The position numbers and the translations under genes were made by a program. Below are positions 1 to 5,057 of a DNA stretch of 5,057 bases, in pieces. This stretch comes from an uncultured Dyadobacter sp. (GTDB lineage Bacteria; Bacteroidota; Bacteroidia; Cytophagales; Spirosomataceae): assembly GCA_937880795.1 (NCBI GenBank), contig CALGRQ010000023.1:1-5057 (forward strand). The letters are read 5' to 3'. How positions within the stretch are numbered: position 1 is the first letter of the stretch; each line of letters opens with the position of its first letter. Below the pieces are notes generated by a model that saw only the letters and a list, made by a program, of their open reading frames with translations, was not told the DNA's origin and searched no databases.

Positions 1-582
1 ATAATGGAGTGCCACATATATATCCTGAACCGTTCTATATATAGCCTGATAAACCTCCAAATTATTGCCATTACAGGCAAAACCCTCCCGGGCTCCATTA
101 AATCCTATCCGGTAGTCGATCGTGGCTGTGGCGTATCCTTTTTGAGCCAATAACTTAATTCGTTCATCTTCATCCTGCCTTTTACCGAATAAAAATGCGC
201 CCTCGTGTAACAGCATTACAAATGGACGGGCCTGCATTGTATCATTGGCTGGTGCACTAAAAGTATATCCCAAATTCACCGACCTGCCGATATAGTCGTT
301 TGCACGCCAATATTGCCCCTCTTCTGACACAATTTGACTTGCATCAAAAATGTTCTCTTCATTAAACCGTTGGGAAAGAAATAAACTCTGGTCTGTATTG
401 CGGATAATACTGGTATCAATGGGCACAAAGGTGGTATCACTACCTGGCTCGGTAATCAACGAATCTTTTGAACCGGGCTCCGTTTCTATCTCCTTCTCTT
501 TTGGCCGGGGCTCCGGATGGCAACTATACAATATAGCCATTGAAAGTAAAAAAACTACACTGATGTACCTTATTGGCTTCAT
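1..582 (-). CDS. Lipoprotein alpha/beta hydrolase, carboxylesterase-like (partial, 3' end off-window)
   Basis: This reading frame runs from an ATG at 582 to the window edge without a stop and gives the first 194 residues. The N-terminus is a lipoprotein signal: Lys2/Arg5, a hydrophobic core (about 6-17), then a lipobox LYSC with the lipidated cysteine at residue 21. A Pro/Glu/Lys/Ser-rich linker (about 22-60) follows and contains EPGS twice (35-38 and 45-48). The folded domain begins near residue 65. The segment FVMLLHEGAFLFGKR (121-135) fits the strand and oxyanion loop of carboxylesterase-type alpha/beta hydrolases, where HGGxF is usual; here Glu replaces the first Gly. KGYATATIDYRIGF (148-161) matches the next conserved strand, and VQDIYVALHY (185-194) matches the helix usually seen as DxxxALRY before the nucleophile elbow. 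The GxSxG serine and the Asp/His of the triad are not in the window, so activity cannot be judged. Known for the family: surface or periplasmic esterases and peptidases. The substrate is unknown. The ATG start is supported by the signal peptide; no clear Shine-Dalgarno is visible, as is common in Bacteroidota. Confidence 0.82.
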   Translation of the reverse strand, partial: MKPIRYISVVFLLSMAILYSCHPEPRPKEKEIETEPGSKDSLITEPGSDTTFVPIDTSIIRNTDQSLFLSQRFNEENIFDASQIVSEEGQYWRANDYIGRSVNLGYTFSAPANDTMQARPFVMLLHEGAFLFGKRQDEDERIKLLAQKGYATATIDYRIGFNGAREGFACNGNNLEVYQAIYRTVQDIYVALHY

Positions 583-627
583 GATCGCTGCTGCTGCGTT
601 TGCACGGATGGATGCTTTGTAAACTGA

Positions 628-635
628 CAAAAATA
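628..635 (-). promoter_or_regulatory. Possible Bacteroidota -7 element upstream of the hydrolase
   Basis: On the minus strand this reads TATTTTTG, an exact match to the Bacteroidota -7 consensus TAnnTTTG, and it lies 46 nt upstream of the hydrolase ATG. No TTG or TTTG is visible 19-21 nt further upstream, so only half of the promoter pattern is present. A short A/T-rich match can arise by chance. Having a promoter here fits the terminator just upstream (692-720), which would otherwise leave the hydrolase unexpressed. Confidence 0.3.
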
Positions 636-691
636 CATACAAACCTTCTATTTCTGTAAAATCTATAGATTTGGATTGAACCTTATATACA

Positions 692-720
692 TAAAAAAGC
701 AGAGCGCTATGCCCTGCTTT
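692..720 (-). terminator. Rho-independent terminator of the small exported-protein gene
   Basis: AAAGCAG (696-702) pairs with CTGCTTT (714-720) in a perfect 7-bp stem. After one A/C mismatch, two further G-C pairs leave a loop of about five nucleotides. On the minus strand the stem is followed by a run of six T (complement of 693-698, overlapping the stem base). It starts 27 nt after the stop codon of the 131-residue gene and so ends that transcript. On the plus strand the T-run is only three long, so it is directional. Confidence 0.8.
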
Positions 721-746
721 CTATCCAATCGAATATTTTTGAACGC

Positions 747-1142
747 TTATCGAACCGCTAGCGAGCCTATAAAAGCAAATACTGCTCCTTTTAACAATTT
801 TATGAAGTCCGTAATCAGGGAAGGCGACCCTTCTTCTTCATCCTCATTACCTGGGACAAATAAAGTAGATGGCCCCTGCTCCACAGTAAGTTGATTCAAT
901 GTAACAGCTTTGGAAAACTTATCACTGATCTGTTGCGATAACGACTTTTCTATTTTAGCTGAAATAGTAGGCTGAACTTTTACAGCAACAGGCTTTTGTG
1001 CAGCCTGGCGTTCACCAACCGTAGTACGATCTTTTCCAGCCTGAAGTTTTTTATGCGCTACAAACATATTGTGAGAATATCCGGTAGCACCCACCTGAAG
1101 ACTCACTAAGATAAACAGTGTAAGTAATTTGATGATTTTCAT
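747..1142 (-). CDS. Small exported protein of unknown function (131 aa)
   Basis: I do not recognise this protein. It starts with a clear signal peptide: Lys2/Lys5, a hydrophobic core (about 6-17) and a plausible signal peptidase I site after VGA (17-19). The mature chain is short: a basic, Lys/Arg/Gln-rich, probably poorly ordered stretch (about 30-60), a possible amphipathic helix (about 61-80), an acidic cluster (Glu100 to Glu104) and a hydrophobic C-terminal segment (about 109-130) ending in Arg131. That last segment could be a membrane anchor or a membrane-associating helix, giving a periplasmic protein held at both stages to the membrane. No Cys and no catalytic motif are visible. The ATG at 1142 is chosen because it directly precedes the signal peptide. 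The gene is probably transcribed alone: a promoter-like site lies at 1208-1239 and a terminator 27 nt after the stop. That dedicated signals flank it argues it is a real gene. Function is unassigned. Confidence 0.72.
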   Translation of the reverse strand: MKIIKLLTLFILVSLQVGATGYSHNMFVAHKKLQAGKDRTTVGERQAAQKPVAVKVQPTISAKIEKSLSQQISDKFSKAVTLNQLTVEQGPSTLFVPGNEDEEEGSPSLITDFIKLLKGAVFAFIGSLAVR

Positions 1143-1207
1143 GGCTAAGTTCTTTATGTCTTTTAGATATGTCCTCTACTGAAAGCCGGTGTAACTAATT
1201 AACTATA

Positions 1208-1239
1208 CAAATATATATGTTTTAAATGGTATCTTGCAA
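1208..1239 (-). promoter_or_regulatory. Putative Bacteroidota sigma-A-type promoter of the small exported-protein gene
   Basis: Read on the minus strand, TTG (1239-1237, preceded by A and T) is followed after 21 nt by TATATTTG (1215-1208). This fits the Bacteroidota housekeeping pattern of a TTG/TTTG -33 box and a TAnnTTTG -7 box with about 19-21 nt between. Transcription would start near 1200 and give a leader of roughly 60 nt before the ATG at 1142. The surrounding A/T-rich sequence raises the chance of a random match, but position, strand and spacing all agree. Confidence 0.5.
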
Positions 1240-1400
1240 TACATAGTACCTTGTTTTTAACATTTTTTTTTATTTTTTTATTTTCCTTGATCTCAACACG
1301 TTAACAGATGCAAAAATATACGCGTACGTTGCACCAGCGAAAAAAATTATACTAAACCGGGCTTTATAGCATACCAACGTCAGAAAAAACAGGACGAAAC

Positions 1401-1437
1401 AAAAAAAGCACCACCGGTAAATACCGGCAGTGCTTTT
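1401..1437 (-). terminator. Rho-independent terminator after der
   Basis: AAAAGCAC (1404-1411) pairs perfectly with GTGCTTTT (1430-1437). Two mismatches follow, then a 5-bp inner stem CCGGT/ACCGG (1414-1418 with 1423-1427) closes a four-nucleotide loop. On the minus strand the hairpin is followed by seven T (complement of 1401-1407). It begins 23 nt past the der stop codon and would end the transcript carrying the LTA-synthase-like gene, era and der. Confidence 0.88.
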
Positions 1438-1459
1438 CATCTGCTCGCTTATTAAAGCT

Positions 1460-2770
1460 TTATTTTTCTCTGAAGAATATCGTTATAGGTACCCCTGAAA
1501 AATCGAAATTCTCGCGCATCCTGTTCTCCAAATACCTTAGGTAAGGATCTTTCACATTCTTGGGGTTGCTGCTAAAGAAAACGAAAGTTGGAGACGGTGT
1601 AGGCAATTGTATCATATACTTGATATTGATGTACTTACCACGGTCTGCAGGAGGAGGATATTTTTCAATTTCCTTCTGCATCACATCATTTAATTTCGAA
1701 GTTGAAATTTTCTTCGTCTTATTCTGATAAACCTCCATGGCTTTCTCCATCACCTGGTGAATCCGCTGCTTTTCTACCACCGAAGCAAAAATGATCGGCA
1801 TATAGTTCATGGGAGCAAGTCTATCCAACAGGCTCTTTTTGAAAGCATCGGCAGTTTTGGAGTCCTTCTCAATTAAATCCCACTTATTCACCATGATCAC
1901 GATACCCTTCTTAGCTTTATCGGCCAAGCCTATAATCGTCAAATCCTGACCTTCTAGACCTAATGTTGCATCCAACAATACGATACACACATCCGACTCT
2001 TCCATCGCTTTCATAGACCGCAGCGATGAGTAATACTCGATATCTTCATTCACACGGGACTTACGACGAAGCCCGGCGGTATCTGTCAGGATAAACTCCA
2101 TTCCAAAAGCCTTGTAATGCGTATGTATGGCGTCACGGGTAGTTCCGGCGATATCCGTAACGATACTTCTATCTGTACCTGTAAGCACGTTCAAAAACGA
2201 TGACTTACCGACATTAGGACGCCCCATAATGGCAATACGTGGAATACCTGCTTCGGGATCCTCTACACCAGCGGTTTCAAAATGTTTGATCACCTCGTCC
2301 AACAAATCACCTGTTCCAAAGCCAGTTTGAGCCGAAATGGCATATATTTCGCCACCCAACCCGAGTTCATAAAACTCCGCAGCAGAATGATATCTTTCGG
2401 TAGTTTCTGCCTTATTGGCCACCAAAAACACCGGCTTATTGAATTTGCGCAATACATTCGCAAAATCCTTGTCAAGATCAGTAAGACCTGTTGCAGTATC
2501 TACCATAAAGAGCACCACAGTCGACTCTTCAATGGCCAACTCAACCTGATCTCTAATCGCTCCTTCAAAAATATCCTCTGAACCTACCACATATCCACCT
2601 GTATCAATTACGGTAAAATACTGGTCAGTCCATTCTCCATATCCATAATGACGGTCACGGGTTACACCGCTCTGGTTGTCCATGATCGCCTTCCTACTTT
2701 CGGTCAGCCTATTAAAAAGTGTAGATTTCCCAACGTTTGGACGTCCTACAATCGATATTATATTTGCCAT
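1460..2770 (-). CDS. der: Ribosome-assembly GTPase Der (EngA), two G domains plus KH-like domain
   Basis: Der is an essential cytoplasmic GTPase that acts in maturation of the 50S ribosomal subunit. The 436 residues match the family's usual length and carry its unique tandem of two GTPase domains. Domain 1: G1 GRPNVGKS (9-16), switch region GVTRDR (35-40), G3 DTGG (56-59), G4 NKAE (119-122), G5 SAQ (146-148). Domain 2: G1 GRPNVGKS (183-190), switch GTTRD (209-213), G3 DTAG (230-233), G4 NKWD (295-298), G5 region FASVVEKQRI (328-337). The C-terminal KH-like domain (about 352-436) has the characteristic PTFVFFSSNP (394-403), YLENRMRENF (413-422) and GVPITIFFREK end. Odd points: the first G4 has Glu where NKxD is canonical, and the second G5 reads SV rather than SA. 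The ATG at 2770 is well placed, just before the first G1; AAAGG lies 11-15 nt upstream as a weak ribosome-binding candidate. It follows era by 63 nt and is the last gene before a strong terminator. Confidence 0.97.
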   Translation of the reverse strand: MANIISIVGRPNVGKSTLFNRLTESRKAIMDNQSGVTRDRHYGYGEWTDQYFTVIDTGGYVVGSEDIFEGAIRDQVELAIEESTVVLFMVDTATGLTDLDKDFANVLRKFNKPVFLVANKAETTERYHSAAEFYELGLGGEIYAISAQTGFGTGDLLDEVIKHFETAGVEDPEAGIPRIAIMGRPNVGKSSFLNVLTGTDRSIVTDIAGTTRDAIHTHYKAFGMEFILTDTAGLRRKSRVNEDIEYYSSLRSMKAMEESDVCIVLLDATLGLEGQDLTIIGLADKAKKGIVIMVNKWDLIEKDSKTADAFKKSLLDRLAPMNYMPIIFASVVEKQRIHQVMEKAMEVYQNKTKKISTSKLNDVMQKEIEKYPPPADRGKYINIKYMIQLPTPSPTFVFFSSNPKNVKDPYLRYLENRMRENFDFSGVPITIFFREK

Positions 2771-2796
2771 TTGTATAGCCTTTAAAAATTTGATCC

Positions 2797-2814
2797 GGAA
2801 AGGATTCCCTTTCC
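2797..2814. repeat. Perfect 7-bp inverted repeat in the era-der gap
   Basis: GGAAAGG (2797-2803) and CCTTTCC (2808-2814) form a perfect stem with a four-nucleotide loop. In the minus-strand transcript the hairpin lies 20 nt after the era stop and its last base is 26 nt before the der start. No uninterrupted T-run follows the stem directly; the next sequence is GGATC and then a short A/T stretch, so it is not a classic terminator. It may be a processing, stability or attenuation element, or chance. Confidence 0.5.
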
Positions 2815-2833
2815 TCCGTTCTACTTATTTATT

Positions 2834-3757
2834 TTACTCTTCATATCCGAACTGGCGCAGCTTCCTTTCGTTGCTTCTCCACTCCGGTTCTACTTTTACA
2901 TATTGCTCTAGAAACACCTTTTTACCAAAGAATGCCTCCATATCTTCGCGGGCTTGCATACCTATTTTTTTAAGCATTTCGCCTTTTTCACCGATGATAA
3001 TTCCCTTTTGGCTTTTTCTTTCTACCAATATTTCAGCCCGAATCACGATCATATCATCTCGTTCCTTAAACTCAGTGATAACCACTTCTGAGCTATATGG
3101 GATCTCCTGACGGTAATTCAGGAATATTTTTTCACGAACGATTTCCGAGGCAAAAAAGCGTTCGGGTTTATCGGTAAGCTCGTCTTCTTCGAAATACGGC
3201 GGGTGAAATGGCAATCTGGTAATGACGGCATCAAACAAAGTCTGAATATTGGCATTGTGTAAAGCTGAAATAGGCACGATGGCTGCCGGCTGGATTAGCT
3301 CTTCCCATTCAGCCATTTTACGCTTTACTTCCTCATCTGACGATAAATCTATTTTGTTCAACACCAAAATGACAGGCGATGCGGTTCTTTCCAAAAGAGG
3401 CAAAACCTCATGATTCGCCGCCTTTTCACCTACTTCGGTAACAAAAAGTACCACATCTGCATCTTCCAGAGAGCCCTTTACGAAGGTCATCATGGAATCG
3501 TGCAACTTATAGGCAGGCTTTACCACACCCGGAGTATCGGAATAAACAAGCTGAAAAGGAATATCTTCATGCTTTCCATTCAAAATACCCATAATCCGGT
3601 GACGGGTTGTTTGGGCTTTGGAGGTGATGATCGACATTTTTTCGCCAACCAACACATTCATCAGGGTGGATTTACCCACATTGGGTTTACCAATAATACT
3701 CACAAATCCCGCACGATGATTACGGAAAGGAGGGACATTTTCTACATTTTCACTCAT
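2834..3757 (-). CDS. era: Ribosome-assembly GTPase Era (307 aa)
   Basis: Era is an essential GTPase that binds 16S rRNA near its 3' end and acts in 30S subunit maturation. With the start at 3757 the protein has 307 residues, close to the family norm of about 300. GTPase domain: G1 GKPNVGKS (23-30), switch region SKAQTTRHR (46-54), G3 DTPG (74-77), G4 NKID (134-137), G5 SAL (164-166). The linker PYFEEDELTDKPERFFASE (187-205) is a hallmark of Era. The C-terminal KH domain (about 206-307) keeps the RNA-binding GxxG loop, GEKG (256-259), in the family-typical block KGIIIGEKGEMLKKIG (251-266). The frame stays open upstream to a GTG at 3811, and an ATG at 3799 is also in frame, but the extra 18 residues have no Era character, so the ATG at 3757 is preferred. 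No Shine-Dalgarno is evident. It sits 58 nt after the LTA-synthase-like gene and 63 nt before der, probably cotranscribed with both. Confidence 0.96.
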   Translation of the reverse strand: MSENVENVPPFRNHRAGFVSIIGKPNVGKSTLMNVLVGEKMSIITSKAQTTRHRIMGILNGKHEDIPFQLVYSDTPGVVKPAYKLHDSMMTFVKGSLEDADVVLFVTEVGEKAANHEVLPLLERTASPVILVLNKIDLSSDEEVKRKMAEWEELIQPAAIVPISALHNANIQTLFDAVITRLPFHPPYFEEDELTDKPERFFASEIVREKIFLNYRQEIPYSSEVVITEFKERDDMIVIRAEILVERKSQKGIIIGEKGEMLKKIGMQAREDMEAFFGKKVFLEQYVKVEPEWRSNERKLRQFGYEE

Positions 3758-3815
3758 AATGAATTTATTATAATTCGGTGAATCAATGATTGTTATCATC
3801 AATGAAACCACGAAA

Positions 3816-5057
3816 CTATTTTGTTTCCAGCGTCAACTGATCGTCAAGCATTCGGTTAATATATTGTTGCGCAAAGGCCTTCACCTGCGCCTCCATAAGC
3901 CGTTGCACGTCCGGTAATTTGCCGGCAAGATTATTTTTTAAGAGTCTATCTTTCTGATAATTATACAAACCTACGGTTTTCTGTCCATCAAATTGCAATA
4001 TATATGGACCATTAAACCATTGATACCCTCCGTCGTAGTTCACTGCGAAGTTTAAAGGAGCCTTTTTGAATATATTTTTACCGAAGGCAAAATAGGGTTT
4101 ATCGTAGTTTAGGTAGCCCAATACAGAAGGCATAATGTCTATCTGTTGCACGAGCGTGGTTGAATCGACGCCACGAACTGTGCTGTCACCCGGAGCATAA
4201 AAAAGAATTGGGATAGAAAAGTTCCCTACCGAGGTCTGATATTCGGGATAATGTGCATTGGCAGCAGCATGATCGGCTGTGATGACGAACAACGTATTTT
4301 TATACCAAGGCATGGTCTTTGCCTTTTCAAAGAATTTCTGAACAGCATGATCCGAGTAACCCATGGCTTCATGAACGGGCAAATTTCCTTTTGGGAACAC
4401 CCCCTCATAACGCTGTGGCACCTTATAGGGGTCGTGAGAAGAAACCGTAAACATGGTACTCATGAAAGGCTGCTTGAAGGTATTCATCTTCTGAGCCCAA
4501 AATTGTAAAAACTCCTCATCCCAAATACCCCAAATACCGTCATAGTCCGCATCGTTGGCATACTCTGTCTTTCCGTAATACTTTTGTACACCTATAAGAT
4601 TCACAAATGCTTGAAAACCCATAGAACCATTAGGTGCTCCATGAAAAAAGGACGTGTTATACCCCTTTTCTTGCAACATTACCGGTAGGCTGGGCAACTT
4701 GTTGTCGGTATAGCGGAGTGTAACGAAAGGCTCTTTAATACCCGGAATGCTGGTTAGCACTGACGGAATAGCCTCGATAGACTTCATGCCATTGGCAAAT
4801 GAATACCAATTCACTTTGCTATGCTGCATAAGTGAATCGATAAAAGGGGTATAACCCCGGTATGAACCCTTTTCCAAATCGCGGTTGTAACCACCCACCA
4901 TTTCCTTTCCAAAGCTTTCCCAAATGAGTATAACCACATTTTTGGGTTGAAACGGTGGTTGAATCGAATCGGGCTGGTGAATTGGGCTAAATAATTGATC
5001 AGCCTCCTTTTTGTCATAAAAACTGACGCGCTCATAATCACTGCGTCGGATGGTTTT
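3816..5057 (-). CDS. LTA synthase-family sulfatase / phosphoglycerol transferase-like envelope enzyme (partial, 5' end off-window)
   Basis: The frame is open to the right edge, giving the last 413 residues before a TAG stop; a full-length member would add an N-terminal multi-pass membrane region of about 200 residues. The visible part starts with the linker (about 1-40, RRSDYERVSFYDKKEADQLF and onward) and then the alkaline-phosphatase-fold domain. Motifs in visible-fragment numbering: NVVILIWESFGKE (40-52) with metal-ligand Glu47; FANGMKSIEAIPSVL (87-101), where Ser93 is the likely catalytic nucleophile at the site of the LtaS threonine; FFHGAPNGSMGFQAF (97+40 region, 137-151); SSHDPY (206-211) with His208; VITADHAAA (258-266) with Asp262 and His263, the conserved metal ligands. 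The enzyme would be anchored in the inner membrane with the catalytic domain in the periplasm, transferring phosphoglycerol- or phosphate-linked groups; Gram-negative Bacteroidota make no known lipoteichoic acid, so the substrate is unknown. An internal GTG at 4937 is not the start, since conserved linker sequence precedes it. It heads the visible run into era and der. Confidence 0.9.
   Translation of the reverse strand, partial: KTIRRSDYERVSFYDKKEADQLFSPIHQPDSIQPPFQPKNVVILIWESFGKEMVGGYNRDLEKGSYRGYTPFIDSLMQHSKVNWYSFANGMKSIEAIPSVLTSIPGIKEPFVTLRYTDNKLPSLPVMLQEKGYNTSFFHGAPNGSMGFQAFVNLIGVQKYYGKTEYANDADYDGIWGIWDEEFLQFWAQKMNTFKQPFMSTMFTVSSHDPYKVPQRYEGVFPKGNLPVHEAMGYSDHAVQKFFEKAKTMPWYKNTLFVITADHAAANAHYPEYQTSVGNFSIPILFYAPGDSTVRGVDSTTLVQQIDIMPSVLGYLNYDKPYFAFGKNIFKKAPLNFAVNYDGGYQWFNGPYILQFDGQKTVGLYNYQKDRLLKNNLAGKLPDVQRLMEAQVKAFAQQYINRMLDDQLTLETK

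Larger units (their letters stand above)
1143..1459. other. Intergenic region between der and the small exported-protein gene
   Basis: This 317-nt stretch has no supportable coding sequence on either strand. From right to left it holds the der terminator (1401-1437), an unexplained part with A-rich runs (1340-1400), a second isolated TAnnTTTG match on the minus strand (1311-1318) with no upstream -33 partner, a T-rich tract on the plus strand (runs of nine and seven T between 1263 and 1279), the promoter-like site (1208-1239), and a leader of about 60 nt before the ATG at 1142. I see no tRNA, riboswitch or other structured RNA in it. Confidence 0.6.

Noticed and set aside
350..622. Plus-strand open frame of 90 codons
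   Set aside because: It lies antisense to the lipoprotein hydrolase, whose minus-strand frame has a signal peptide, lipobox and fold motifs. The plus-strand product shows no family features.
666..673. TAGATTTG on the plus strand, matching the TAnnTTTG -7 box
   Set aside because: No TTG lies at the expected distance upstream and no plus-strand gene follows, so a chance match is more likely.
676..894. Plus-strand open frame of 72 codons
   Set aside because: It begins inside the terminator hairpin and runs antisense to the small exported-protein gene. No independent start signals are seen.
1311..1318. TATTTTTG on the minus strand as a second promoter of the exported-protein gene
   Set aside because: No TTG or TTTG occurs 19-21 nt further upstream; the site at 1208-1239 has both boxes.
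2676..3110. Plus-strand open frame of 144 codons with a hydrophobic, Ser-rich product
   Set aside because: It is antisense to the end of era and the beginning of der, both certain genes. The Ser/Phe-rich product is what the complement of Lys/Glu-rich coding sequence yields.
3966..3973. TAGGTTTG on the minus strand as a possible era promoter
   Set aside because: It is inside the coding part of the upstream gene, about 210 nt before era, and the only TTG is 22 nt upstream. This is weak and expected by chance.
4811..5041. Minus-strand open frame of 76 codons overlapping the LTA-synthase-like gene
   Set aside because: It is in another frame of the same strand, within a region where the frame encoding the WESFGKE motif and linker is clearly the coding one.

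Overview
The window looks like chromosomal DNA of a Bacteroidota bacterium, plausibly from the Chitinophagaceae/Sphingobacteriaceae side; that finer placement is a guess from protein flavour. The support is the adjacent era-der pair, an LTA-synthase-family sulfatase of the Bacteroidota type, a lipoprotein alpha/beta hydrolase, moderate-to-low GC, weak or absent Shine-Dalgarno sequences, and a promoter-like site matching the Bacteroidota pattern (TTG, then about 20 nt, then TAnnTTTG). All five genes I can support lie on the minus strand, so transcription runs from the right edge to the left. I see no credible plus-strand gene.

In transcription order, the right edge (5057 down to 3816) holds the C-terminal 413 residues of an envelope phospho-/phosphoglycerol-transferase-like enzyme of the LTA synthase/sulfatase family; its membrane-anchored N-terminus is off-window. 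After 58 nt comes era (3757-2834), then after 63 nt der (2770-1460). Both encode conserved GTPases needed for ribosome assembly (Era for 30S, Der for 50S). A strong intrinsic terminator sits 23 nt after der. These three genes read as one transcription unit.

A gap of 317 nt (1459-1143) follows. It holds the der terminator, A/T-rich tracts and a promoter-like site for the next gene. That gene (1142-747) encodes a 131-residue exported protein I do not recognise; it has its own terminator 27 nt past the stop, so it looks monocistronic. At the left edge (582-1) are the first 194 residues of a lipoprotein alpha/beta hydrolase (carboxylesterase-like); its catalytic nucleophile region is off-window.

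Most of the window is ordinary housekeeping and envelope sequence. I found no mobile element, CRISPR array, RNA gene, phage or defence genes, and no evidence of a new multi-gene system. The points worth a second look are small: a glutamate in the first Der G4 motif (NKAE), a hairpin in the era-der gap, an altered oxyanion motif in the hydrolase, the Ser at the presumed nucleophile position of the LTA-synthase-like protein, and the unassigned small exported protein.
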